In this document: positions 44,917 through 55,336 of the stretch, piece by piece | Numbering within the stretch: position 1 is the stretch's first letter | Layout of the letters: every line of letters starts with the position of its first letter | NCBI GenBank assembly: GCA_024291935.2 | Contig: CM044322.1 | Coordinates: forward strand, 65,277,405-65,341,404 | Reading direction: 5' to 3' | Origin: Okapia johnstoni | Taxonomy: Eukaryota; Chordata; Mammalia; Artiodactyla; Giraffidae | DNA length: 64,000 bases | Notes under the pieces: model-generated | Databases searched by the model: none | Told to the model about the DNA's origin: nothing | Seen by the model: the letters and a program-made list of their open reading frames with translations, nothing else | Made by a program: the position numbers and the translations under genes

Positions 44917-46055
44917 GTCATTTTTAAGACTGCATCCAAGTACTGCATTTCGGACTCTTTTGTTGACTATGAGGGCTACTCCATTTCTTCTAAGGGATTC
45001 TTGCCCACAGTAGTAGATATAATGGTCATCTGAGTTAAATTCACCCATTCCAGTCCATTTCAGTTCACTGATTCCTAGAATGTCGACATTCACTCTTGCC
45101 ATCTCCTGTTTGACCACTTCCAATTTACCTTGATTCATGGACCTAACATTCCAGGTTCCTATGCAATATCATTCTTTACAGCATTGCACTTTACTTCCAT
45201 CACCAGTCACATCCATAACTGGGTGTTTTTCTTTTTTTTTTTTTTTTTGCTTTGGTTCCTTCTTTTCATTCTTTCTCGAGTTATGTCTCCACTCTTCTCC
45301 AGTAGCATATTGGGCATGAACCCACCTGGGGTGTTCATCTTTCAGTGTCCTATCTTTTTGTCTTTTCATACTGTTCGTGGGGTTCTCAAGGCGAGAATAC
45401 TGAAGTGGTTTTCCTTTTCCTTCTCCAGTGGATCACATCTTGTCAGAACTCGCCACCATGACTGGTACTTCCTGAGTTGCTCTAAAGGGCACGGCTCATA
45501 GTTCAATTGAGTTAGACAAGGCTGTGGTCCATGTGGCCATTTTGATTAATTTTCTGTGATTGTGGGTTTCATTCTGTCTGGCCTCTGATGATTAAATGTA
45601 TGAGGCTTATGGAAACTTCCTGAATGGAGAGCCTGACTATGGGGGAAACTGGGTCTTGTTCTGATGGGGGGTGGGGGGACGCTATGCTCAGTAAATCTTT
45701 AATCCAATTTTCTGTTGATGGAGGGGATTGTGTTCCCTCCCTGTTGTTTGACCTGGGGCCGAACTGTGGTAGAAGTAATGAAGATAATGGTGACCTCCTT
45801 TGTGCATGCACTGCTGGACTCAGTGCCCAGGAGTATCAGCAGGCCACTGCCGGCCCCCGCCTCCACCGCAGACTCATGGACACTTATGGGCAAGTCTGGG
45901 TCTGTCTCTTGTGGGGTCACTGCTCCTTTCTCCTGGGTCCTGGTGTGCACAAGGTTCTGTTTGTGCCTTCCAAGAGTCTGTTTCCCCAGTCCTGTGTAAG
46001 TTCTGGTGGCTCTTTGGTGAGGTTGATGGCAACCTCTTCCAAGAGGGCTTATACA
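44917..46055 (-). mobile_element. BovB LINE, 5' part with alternative leader (segment C of composite)
   Basis: Minus-strand BovB endonuclease start (MNQGKLEVVKQEMARVNVDI, WTGMGEFNSDDHYIYYCGQE at 44930-45138) and 5' leader to 45600, inverse of segment B. Beyond 45590 the leader differs from that of segment B. ATTAAATGTATGAGGCTTATGG, GTTGTTTGACCTGGGGCCGAACTG and TCTTGTGGGGTCACTGCTCC belong to a second BovB leader type that I recall from ruminant genomes. It fades at about 46055 (CAAGAGGGCTTATA). A 163-codon plus frame (45624-46115) is antisense to this leader and not a gene. The A-run at 45232-45249 (T on this strand) is an expanded homopolymer. Confidence 0.8.
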
Positions 46056-46154
46056 GAGATATATTTAAAATTTTGTGTCTCATATGTTGTTATTAGATGT
46101 CCGCAGGACATTTAGAAAAACTGGTGAAAAGATAAATGTTTCTAAATTTCAAAA

Positions 46155-46310
46155 TTTAGAATTCTTTTTTGTATGTGATTCAGTTATACATATACACATA
46201 TATTATTTTTGAAATTATTTTCCATTATAGATTATTATAAAATATTTACTAGAATTCCCTGTGCTATACAGCAAACTTTTGTTGCTTGTTTCATATCTAA
46301 TTTTTTATTA
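46155..46310 (-). mobile_element. L1 3'-UTR fragment
   Basis: GTGATTCAGTTATACATATACAC, TTTTCCATTATAGATTATTATAA and CCCTGTGCTATACAGCAAAC match the reverse complement of an L1 3' UTR. Only about 155 bases. Confidence 0.7.
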
Positions 46311-46404
46311 GAAATCTAGCATTCTATTCATACTAAATTTAACAAGTGGAATCAAAATGTCATGAATTTTTTAGTTAGGCAAAAATTCATAAGTTCTCTA
46401 AAAT

Positions 46405-46500
46405 ATATATAATGCCTATATATAATAACAGCATTATAATAATAATGCCTATATATAATGCCTATATATATATGTATATATATATATACACACACACACA
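46405..46500. repeat. AT/CA simple-sequence region
   Basis: The short unit AATGCCTATATATAAT recurs about three times (46410-46470), then TA and CA runs follow. A low-complexity slippage product. Confidence 0.75.
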
Positions 46501-47566
46501 TACAAAACCTTTTCTTCTGTGCTTGTTAAAGTATTGAGAAAGAACATCAAAAAAAAAAGAGATGGAGAAATTGCTCTTTGTTATTTTTAATTAGTTATCA
46601 CCTTGTCACATTAGGCAATATTAAAAAATGAGTTACGATTTAAATTATTCTATCTACATTTCCAAATTTACTTAAATAAATATCATACAAGTTTCTTCTG
46701 GTTTGGAAACAGATGTAAGAATTAGCTAAAGGATGTTAGCAGCTTTCTTATATTTCAAATCAGTCTGAAATGACTCAGAAAGATGATTAGGATGTGCTTT
46801 AGCACAAAGGATATAATTAGGGCTTGCCAAATCAATCTGCTTAAAATGACTTTACAATAGAAGGGGCATTTATGATTCTTCAGCTGAATCTTATGTAATG
46901 GTTTAAAATACTACATCCTCCCTCAGCGCCGTGGTAATCTGTCAATAGTTCATTACAAGCTTATAAATTCATATTCAAACATTATTACCACACAGTCATT
47001 TAATATATTTCAGTTTCTTCCCAAGCAGTTACTTTTTCTTCCCCCACCTTCTCACTTTTTTTTAATCTTCTTATTTTTCCCTTCGATTCTTGAATCCCTG
47101 TTCTTAACCACCGTGTCAGAAAGGCCATATTTATTTTCCTTCTTTTCATGCGCACCAGCTTGAGTAGTGTTGGCTGCAGAGTCCTCATTTCTGGTGATCT
47201 TACTCAAAATCTTCTCAGGGTCTTCCTGCCTTTATTTAACCTTCACGCTGCTTATCACCATGCTTCCTCACATCCCTGAAGATGAAGGTTTGGGCCTCAC
47301 TCTCTGCTTCTTTCCCCCTTTCCTTGTTCTTGTTGTTTGTTTTGCTGTTTTAGAGAAGAAAGGTAGTAAAGAAACTTGCTATACGGTCTTTAATATAAAA
47401 TCCGAATTTTGTAGCATTTACTATAAGTCGTCAAAGCAGTATCAGAAACACTTTTCTTCTAGTGATATTGTCCTTAGTAGGTAAGATTTTACACAGGTAC
47501 TTTTTCTTCTTTTTAAAGAATAACACCCTAGGGCAAAAATTTTAATAGTAACTAAAAGTTCAGAGA
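46501..47566. other. No gene or repeat recognised
   Basis: Mixed sequence, 1.1 kb. The 105-codon plus frame 47167-47484 (leucine/phenylalanine-rich with one possible hydrophobic segment) lacks a recognisable motif or a supporting splice context, so I leave it uncalled. Confidence 0.4.
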
Positions 47567-47625
47567 AGTCGCACAGAGTCGTCACACAGAGTCGGACACG
47601 ACTGAAGCCCCTCAGCAGCAGCAGT
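47567..47625 (+). mobile_element. Bov-A2 3'-end fragment
   Basis: GTCGCACAGAGTC is immediately repeated as GTCACACAGAGTCGGACACGACTGAAG, then AGCAGCAGCAG. Only the last tail unit and microsatellite remain. The 13-14-base duplication of the CACAGAGTC block is local. Confidence 0.8.
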
Positions 47626-47737
47626 GTGTATTAATTTTCAGGTTCATTTTCTAGTTCAGTACCAAGTATATAGAATCAGAGCACCACAGTTTGAAAATTA
47701 AAAATTAAAGTTTTCTAAAATAATAACAGAAAGAAAA

Positions 47738-47908
47738 ATACCAGCTCATATATATATTATGGAGAAGGAAATGGCAACCCACTTCAGTAAGAGGAGCCTG
47801 GCAGGCTAAAGTCCATGGGGTCGCCAAGAGTTGGATAGGACTTCGCGACTAAACCACCACATACATATATACATATATATATGAAACAGAATACCAGCTC
47901 AAATATAT
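47738..47908 (+). mobile_element. Bov-tA fragment with long target-site duplication
   Basis: GGAGAAGGAAATGGCAACCCAC is joined to GAGGAGCCTGGCAGGC (internal deletion of the ATTCTTGCC-ATGGACA part) and ends GGACTTCGCGACTAAACC and an AT-rich tail. The flanks ATACCAGCTCATATATAT (47738-47755) and ATACCAGCTCAAATATAT (47891-47908) match at 17 of 18, a convincing target-site duplication. Confidence 0.85.
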
Positions 47909-47913
47909 ATATA

Positions 47914-47928
<15 letters not shown>

Positions 47929-47978
<50 letters not shown>
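47929..47978. repeat. (GT)25 microsatellite
   Basis: Fifty bases of uninterrupted GT dinucleotides, preceded by a TA run. Length and purity predict polymorphism. It begins just right of the SINE target-site duplication. Confidence 0.97.
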
Positions 47979-47980
<2 letters not shown>

Positions 47981-48011
47981 CTACATGCATACCTATGCAT
48001 AGGTACATACA

Positions 48012-51000
48012 TACAGACACACATACATTTTTAACCAGCTATTTTTTTAGAGCTTATAAATCGTTCAAGAGATGATGTGTATGCCTTTGTCTTAATTTTA
48101 AATATGAAGCACCTGAGTCTGAAAATGTCAATTTGTGGAGGTCATGCAGAGGGTTTTAATCCTCATCTATCTAATCATCAGGCCTACTCTTTTATTATAG
48201 TAATATAATATTTCCCTGTTATTCTTTTAATGGTATATACTATTTTTAAATACATATTCTAAAAGCCCTTATAAAATCCTAAATAAAAGTTAAAAAGCTA
48301 ATCAAATCTCGATTTGGTGGCAAGTTGTCATTAATTGAAAAAGAGAAGTTCAAGATGTTCAGAAAGCAAGGGCCTGTATCTATGTGCCTGTATTTTATTG
48401 ACAGTCTATAAATTTTAATGAGAGCTTCTTAAAATACTTGATAACCTATGAATTTATGAGGAAGATTTGTTTTAAAAACATCAAGAGCTTATCGTTTAGA
48501 GACAGGAACTGTTATATTTCATATGTATCTTCTACCGTTTCCCTCTTTTTAAATACGCAAACACAAACAACTTTTAACTGAGATCATATGTTGAGGTTTA
48601 TAACCTGAAGACGGATGGTAATTAAATTCAATCATAATAGTTTTTTCTGTAACGGATGTCAGAAAACCCATCTTAAACAGCCCATACTGTCCAGTTTTAT
48701 GGATACATTTTAATTGATTCAACGTTTAGTATGCCATCTATTTTTTTCCTCCAGAGGTATCTGTATATACATGATATATTTTGCATGTGTGTATATATAT
48801 ACGCATGAAATAAAGTCTTATTCAAGAATATGCACGTAACATTGCTTAATTTCTAAGATAAACTTTTACAAAATTAAATACTGAGCAAAAAATGTAACTA
48901 TTTCTAAACCTTTTGATCTATATTTTAAACTTTCTTTTAGAAGAGGGTTTGTCTATATACCATTCCACAAGTCATGAATGCATTTAGTAATTTTGCTGCA
49001 TCCTTACTCTAGTTATTATTTTTAGTTTTGAAAATCTTACTCATTATTAAGACATATGTTTTCATAGTAGTATGGCTGAACATGTTTTTTCATGTTTACT
49101 AAGTATTGGTATTTTTATGATTTCAGTCTCCCTAAATTTAACTCACTTGTCTTTTTATCTAGTGATCTTTTGAGTAAATATGCTTTTAATTCTATTTCCT
49201 TGTTATACATACTTGCATTTTCAGTGCTCCATTCCTTGTGAGAGAAGGCAAAAGAAAGAGAGTCTGTGGAAGTAGATTATAGAAAGTACATATCTCCATT
49301 TTCCAGCATACCACCAAGGTCCTCTGCTCAAATTTTTCATAATCTGAAATAATGAAAGTCACTACCAAATTATTATAACCATTTATAATCAGGTTAACAC
49401 AGATTATTTAGACTTCTACCTCAGGTGCTTTGTGACTACAGTTTAATTGAAAGAAAATCACACTGTAAATTAAAAATAGAGTGAAAAGTGGATTGTGACT
49501 GAAATGTAGTTTCTTAAGAAGCAAAAGGAAATAAGGTATAATTAATAGAATACTAATTAGACAATGTGAAAACATATAATTTTTCTTTTCTTTTATTCTT
49601 CTATAATTCAAGATACATCATTTGAGTAAAGACATAAATAAAAAAGATGCATAAAATTATATTCCGATGAAAACAATTAGTAAAATTATACTTTTAAATT
49701 AACTTAATTTTCTTCAAAATCAATGCTAAGAATTCTAGTTTAAAATAGGATCTCCTTCAGGGGTAAGCATGAAATGTAAGATCAGATATCTCCTGACATG
49801 TGAAAAGTAAAGAGAAAGAAATAATTCTCTAGCATTGTTAAACTCAGAAATATAATTCTTTTTGAGACCAGCAGTAAGGGAAAATGAACCTTGAATTGAG
49901 ACCAAGTGCCAGTCACCACCGGGAAACAAGCAAGCACAGCAAGTCCTCCTTGGGAATATTGTTTGTGTGATTGTAATTCGGTAGGCAACGCTGTAGCTGA
50001 GGTACATCCTGAGTACTCATGTGCTTTATCAGTTTAAAGAATTAGAGAATTCGAAAATGCAGTTAAGGACATAGTCTACCTTGAGAATATTGGAGACCTA
50101 ACAAATGACAGGATTCTGGAAATGGGATGTAATTTTCAAGCTGTTTGTGGAAACATACATGAAATTGGAATTTGACAAGCCCACCGATGTATTAAAAGTA
50201 ATTCATGAGGAGAAAAAAGGGAGAAGTCAATTGAATAGAAGCAGAAGGGTAAAGAAGAAAGGTTTGAATTATTTGATTTACCTGGAATAAAATACAGTAT
50301 TTTAGAAGTATGCCAAAGACATATTTTTTTTACCCTTTCATCTTCACACAAACATGTTTACAATAATTTACAAGGGTTAAGAAAACATGTGGGCATGGTA
50401 GACCAGCAATATCTTTTGCAGAATGATTTTCTGTCAAAAAGTTGTCATCAATTCTTGTGAAATGAGAAAAGGAGAACAATGTATCCCCTTTTCTAATATG
50501 TGCAGTGAAGAGGTATTCATAGCTCAGACTAAACAACAGAGTGTGCTTTGTTTTCTTGTCCTGGAAAATGACTTCGGAAGTTGTTTTTTATTTTAAATAA
50601 TTAAAAGGTTGCACGTGGCTTGCTTTTATCCTTGTGTCGAGCTTCCTCCCCACTGAGTCCTCCTCTCTACCATCTGAGTCCGCCTCTCTACCATTCACCC
50701 CAACCTCCTCACCTTCTAAGAAGACACTTTGCTCAGGAGCCACTGAGAGGTCAAGGCCTTTTATTTTAATGATGGAAACAACGAGCGAAGACACAAGAAC
50801 CTGAGTCAGGGAGGCTAAATGGATTTATTGCAGTGTGAAATGTTGAAATTATTTCTAGAGAAAAATAGAAGACTCCAAAAAATCAGGCAAGAAACTTCAG
50901 GTTTTTATTTTTGTTTTTCATTTTAGCTTTTTATTTGGGGGGAGAATTGAGATGAGAGTGAAGACAATCAGGGAAAGAAGTTTTTCTCTGAAATGGAATT

Positions 51001-51729
51001 TTAAGAACTGTGTGAACATAATTTAAATTTCAAGTATAATGATATATAAAGAGTGAAAGTTGAAACTTAAAATGCTCTGTATCTCTTATAATTAACATTC
51101 TCCAGCTTTGAATCCTAATATTGTATATTTCTAAAGTAACAGTACTTTACTGTTATTCTTCTCAATCATTTTTATATATAAGTGTGTCTTGAAAGTCTGT
51201 CCCCTGAAACTATCAATGAATTCCTTTCTAGCTATGACATGAACAGATATCAGAATAACCTATTAGGGTAATGATCTGATGCACTTTCAGTGGTACAAAG
51301 TAAGCAGTTTGGGATATAGTTTATTATAATTTTTATTTTTTGTGCTCCCTAAATTTGTATATATTCATGGTTTTGTATTGAAAACATATTGTATTTAAGA
51401 AAAAATTCACCATTTCTAGAGAGAAAATATCTTCCAACTTTAGAGTTCACATTGTTCATCACTCATTAACAAACGACTTGTGTGTGATTTAGAAAATACA
51501 GTTAAGAAAGCTCCACTACCTAGAAATAACCTATCTTGACTTGCAGTTCTCTCAGTTTTAGTTTTCTGTATTTTGATATGTTATTCTTAAGTAGATAAAG
51601 TTAAGGATTGTTTTATCTTCTTGGATAATTGGTCCTTTTTTCTTTATATAATGCAACTCTTTATCCCTGGTTAATTTCCCTATTCTGAGCTCTGCTTAGC
51701 CTACAATTAATATATTTTGATTAGTTTTA
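48012..51729. other. Longest repeat-poor stretch (3.7 kb), no gene recognised
   Basis: No SINE, BovB or L1 is recognisable over 3.7 kb, unusual for this window. AT-rich with many short open frames of biased composition but no conserved protein motif or plausible exon. A small tandem duplication lies at 50653-50694. The segment 50590-50830 is less AT-rich (CTCCTCTCTACCATCTGAG). Any regulatory role cannot be judged from sequence alone. Confidence 0.4.
50653..50694. repeat. Tandem 21-bp duplication
   Basis: CTGAGTCCTCCTCTCTACCAT (50653-50673) followed by CTGAGTCCGCCTCTCTACCAT (50674-50694), 20 of 21 identical. Confidence 0.92.
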
Positions 51730-51900
51730 GCTGTGTGTTAGTCTGCCCATATACTGGTAGCTTGTACAACAGAAATGTACTGTCTAAAGTTCTGGAGGTA
51801 AGAAGATACCTGTGAGGACTTGGGGAGGAGGGTGATAGGGAAGGGGAGAGATAGAGTTCTCCTGTCTCTTTACAGAGTCAAGATAGGGTTGGAATTTTTA
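51730..51900 (+). mobile_element. Ancient mammalian interspersed repeat, family unassigned
   Basis: TTAGTCTGCCCATA, AACAGAAATGTACTGTCTAAAGTTCTGGAGGTAAGAAG follows a widely dispersed old mammalian repeat (usual form ACAACAGAAATGTATTGTCTCACAGTTCTGGAGG). I cannot name the family securely. Confidence 0.45.
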
Positions 51901-51944
51901 ACAGGTCATTTTCATATGTATTGTTCAAGGACCACAGAGTGGTT

Positions 51945-52022
51945 GATTAACTTGTCAACACACAGCTAGTAAAGAGCATGAAGTGGCATTTCAATTCTAT
52001 ATACCATGCTTATAAATACTAC
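51945..52022 (-). mobile_element. MIR SINE fragment
   Basis: ACTTGTCAACACACAGCTAGTAAAGAG, GTGGCATTTCAATTCTATATACCATGC follows the reverse complement of the MIR core (usual form CACACAGCTAGTAAGTGGCAGAGCTGGGATTTGAACCC). Confidence 0.5.
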
Positions 52023-52980
52023 CCACATATGGATAATTGTAAATGACTCTAATTACATTGGCCAAAAAGTATATACTTTGAAACAAAATCCCTAAAACTA
52101 TTAATGTGATAAAGCAGCTCATTTTATTTACATATTTCCTTTAAAAAGTAATTGAAAAATCTTAAAAATGTAGTTTTTTAAACAAATATTTAAAGATTAA
52201 GCAGGTATTTAGATTGCTAAATATTTAAGCAAATGTTTAGATATATAATCTTTTGGATATTAAAAGTACTCTAGGATCACATACTATTTCAGAAATTTAA
52301 GAACAGACAAAGAAATTAATAAAAATTAGCATAAAATTAGATATTTGCATTAATATATGCCCAGTTCTAATTTTCAATCCTTAATCTAGTGAAAACCTAC
52401 ATCTTAAACGGAAGCTTACATATTATTAACAGGATATAAACATGTTAGTAAAACTATATATTTTATCTTAAAATTCCTATTAGTAACATTTTCCAGACAT
52501 TTAAACTTTACATACATGCAAATTTCTAATAAAAGAAAACAACTTCATAAAAATGTAGAGAAATAAAAAGCCAAATAAAAATGGATTTATGTTTCTTCAG
52601 TGAAAATTTGCAATGGCTAAAAAATGGAAAAGAATCAGTCTTGGAAACTGCCTGATGAAATTAAAACTTTCAAGCCCTTTTATAGAAAATATAATTTATT
52701 ATAAACTTTTTGGAACCCAAATTATTTCCATCTGTTTATTTTCTAATATAAATATTAGGGGTAATAATTTCCTTGTGGGACTATTGACACAAGATCAAAT
52801 ATTTCTAAGTGATACCCTCATCAATATAATACAGAAAATCATCACTGTTTGAAGAATGGATCTCAAATTTAAGTCATCTGATTTATCTCTGTTCTAAAAG
52901 AAAGTAGTTTTCCTTCTGTCTTATATACTGTTATGTGTAGACAATTGTAATTAACAATGCTCCTAGTAAATTGGTACAGC
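52023..52980. other. No gene or repeat recognised
   Basis: Strongly AT-rich. The 79-codon frame 52613-52852 has no recognisable motif. Confidence 0.45.
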
Positions 52981-53175
52981 ATGAAAGTGAAAGTCACTCG
53001 GCCTTGTCCGACTCATTATGAACCCATGGATTATACAGTCCATGGAATTCTCCAGGCCAGAATGTTAGAGTGGGTAGCCTTTCCCTTTTCTAGGGCATCT
53101 TCCCAATCCAGGGGGTGGACCCAGGTCTCCTGCATTGGAGGTGGATTCTTTACCAGCTGAGCCACAAGGGAAGCC
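52981..53175 (-). mobile_element. Bov-tA SINE (first of tandem pair)
   Basis: GAAAGTGAAAGTCACTCGGCC, GGAATTCTCCAGGCCAGAATG, GGACCCAGGTCTCCTGC and GTGGATTCTTTACCAGCTGAGCC, ending GGGAAGCC. Missing about 25 bases around CTGTAGCCCACC. Confidence 0.9.
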
Positions 53176-53295
53176 AAGAATGCTGGAGTGGATAACCAAT
53201 CCCTTCTCCAGTGGATCTTCCTGACCCAGGAATTGAAACAGGGTCTCCTGCATTTCAGGTGGATTCTTTACTAACTGAGCTTTCAGGGAAACCCT
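53176..53295 (-). mobile_element. Bov-tA SINE, truncated (second of tandem pair)
   Basis: AAGAATGCTGGAGTGGATAACC, CTTCCTGACCCAGGAATTG, GGTGGATTCTTTACTAAC, and GGGAAACCC. It directly continues the strand of the first copy. It has no tail unit, so the first copy probably inserted into, or recombined with, this one. Confidence 0.88.
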
Positions 53296-53573
53296 GGTAC
53301 AGCGGTTAAGTGGAATATATATCTTCTGTACAATATAATACTTACAGTGTCCTAAATTTAATAGCAAAAAGACATCTAAAAGCATCTAAAAGCAATTTTG
53401 TCATTCACTATGTGTTTATGATTGAGTCTGTTTTCCACATATTTGTCATAAGTAACATGTACTTGAAGTTAGTGAAAATCAGTAAGTTTATGATACAAAT
53501 GCATATTTTAAACTGTAAACCATTACACATATTGTAGGTGCTCTTTTTTTGAATGTCTACTTTAATAATATCT

Positions 53574-53998
53574 ACTTTAAAGAGTTAAGAAACAAATAAG
53601 TGCTCAAGGTATAAACCATTTCTTTAATGCTGTTAATAACGTCACATCTGAAGAAGGCAATGGCACCCCACTCCAGTGCTCTTGCCTGGAAAATCCCATG
53701 GATGGAGGAGCCTGGTAGGCTACAGTCCATGGGGTCGCTAAGAGTCGGACACGACTGAGCGACTTCACTTTCAGTTTTCCCATTCATGCACTGGAGAAGG
53801 AAATGACAACCCACTCCAGTATTCTTGCCTGGAGAATCCCAGGGATGGCGGAGCCTGGTGGGCTGCCGTCTATGGGGTCGCACAGAGTCAGACACGACTG
53901 AAGCAACTTAGCAGCAGCAGCAACTTTAAAGAGTTAAGAAACAAATAAGTGCTCAGGATATAAACTATTTCTTTAATGCTGTTAATAATGTCACATCT
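53574..53998 (+). mobile_element. Bov-A2 SINE flanked by a 76-bp direct duplication
   Basis: Bov-A2 dimer at about 53650-53922 (GAAGAAGGCAATGGCACCCC to AAGCAACTTAGCAGCAGCAGCA). The 76 bases before it (53574-53649) recur after it (53923-53998), identical in length and differing at four positions (about 95% identity). Both begin ACTTTAAAGAGTTAAGAAAC and end AATAAC/TGTCACATCT. Ordinary SINE target-site duplications are 7-20 bases. Either an exceptionally long target-site duplication or an insertion at the seam of a pre-existing tandem duplication. Confidence 0.95.
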
Positions 53999-54206
53999 CC
54001 AGAGTCCATTCTTTGCAAGAACTTAAAAACATGCTTACACTGGAGGCCCACTGCTTTCAGCTGGAGTTTATTTACACTGTGCCTGGTTCACAACTTCTAT
54101 AATGGAACAATATTCAATACCCATGTTTTTGTTAGGTTCATTTTGGAAGAGTTAAAAACAAGAATATTCTTGAATTAATTGTATTTGGAAGACTGTTATG
54201 ACATGT

Positions 54207-54417
54207 GTTTGTTGTTTAGTTGCTAAGTCGTATCCAACTCTTTTGAGATTCATGTACTGTACCCCTTCCAGTTTCCTCTGTTTATGGGATTTCCCAGGCA
54301 AGAATACTGGAATGGGTAGCCATTCCCTTCAGGAGATCTTCCCAACTCAGGGACTGAACCTGCATCTCCTGCATTGGCAGGTGGATTCTTTACCACTGAG
54401 CCACTAGGGAAGCCCTG
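54207..54417 (-). mobile_element. Bov-tA SINE
   Basis: Minus-strand copy from GTTTGTTGTTTAGTTGCTAAGTCG through GGCAAGAATACTGGAATGGGTAGCC to GGTGGATTCTTTACCACTGAGCC and GGGAAGCCC. Confidence 0.92.
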
Positions 54418-55090
54418 GGAATTACCAAAATGTTGACTATCATTTTTATAGAATTTATTTTCTTACTATGTATGAGAAATCTAAAAGGCCAAATAGCTTC
54501 TCATCACTTTATTAAAGGCAGACTTTCACACACATGTAAATCACAATAGGTTGTTTTAAAATTTTGGTTACAGTAAGCATGTAAGATTAAGTCAGTGAAT
54601 AAGGAAGATGCCAAGAGAGACAAGCTGTCCTGATGTGGAGCTCAAGTTGGAAAAATGTTATTTCATAAGCATAAACCTGGCAATTTATTCTGAAGACCCT
54701 TTGTGAAAGATTTTTCTATTCCTGGATTACCTGCATGGTCCCCGCATAGATTTGTGTTTGAAAAAGTTACATATAGAGAGTCTAAATCATTTTTAGACAC
54801 TAACCTCCATTTAGAATAGCCCCATGGAGCCCACTGGGTAAATAACCAAATCTTAGACAATTTTCTGCACCATCTAGTCAACTATCTTTCCAGTAATACA
54901 CAATTATCAACCTAACAGGATAGGATTTGATTAATCATTGTCTTAGTGCCAGCTTCCTTTTTTTTCAATTTTTCAGAAAAAAATGGAGATTTACATTTCT
55001 TAATACATATGCACTAAATATACAGTGCAATATAACTTTAAATACATAAAAATTACCAATAACTCAATGAACAATAACAAAAATATTAAA
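54418..55090. other. No gene or repeat recognised
   Basis: Single-copy-looking AT-rich DNA. The 72-codon minus frame 54663-54881 has no recognisable motif. Confidence 0.45.
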
Positions 55091-55291
55091 GGCTTCCCTG
55101 GTGGCTCAGACAGTAAAAAATCGGCCTGCAATGCAAGAGACCTGGGTTTGATCCTTGGGTTGGGAAGATCCCCTGGAGGAGGACATGACAACCCACTCCA
55201 GGCTTGCCTGGAGAATCCCATGGACAGAGGAGCCTGGCAGGCTACAGTCCACAGGGTCGCAGAGTTGGACATGACTGAGTGACTAAGGCCA
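55091..55291 (+). mobile_element. Bov-tA SINE
   Basis: Complete plus-strand copy: GGCTTCCCTGGTGGCTCAG, GGTTTGATCCTTGGGTTGGG, GATCCCCTGGAGGAGGACATG, ATGGACAGAGGAGCCTGGC and GTTGGACATGACTGAGTGAC. Confidence 0.93.
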
Positions 55292-55336
55292 TGGCACTCT
55301 AAATTACCAATTTTGTAGTTTTTCCAATCCTGCTGG

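Larger units (their letters stand above)
42205..44918 (+). mobile_element. BovB LINE, 5' part (segment B of composite)
   Basis: 2.7 kb plus-strand BovB: tandem-repeat leader, a further leader to about 42930, endonuclease (KEQYCIGTWNVRSMNQGKLE at about 43000; FNITVIQVYAPASNAKEAE at 43130-43483, then frameshifted before the WNAK motif), a linker, and RT up to ATGGAACAACAGACTGGT. It lacks YADD, the C-terminal region and the 3' tail. It ends abruptly at 44918 against minus-strand BovB with a 2-base overlap (GT). The loss of the 3' end means it cannot be a simple retrotransposition product as it now stands. Confidence 0.94.

Noticed and set aside
40914..44918. Single twin-primed BovB made of segments A and B
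   Set aside because: The halves overlap by about 380 bases of BovB content, more than expected from twin priming, and segment C remains unexplained.
47167..47484. Small membrane-protein gene (105 codons)
   Set aside because: A hydrophobic stretch is present, but there is no family motif, no upstream promoter signal and no neighbouring exon; such frames are expected by chance in T-rich DNA.
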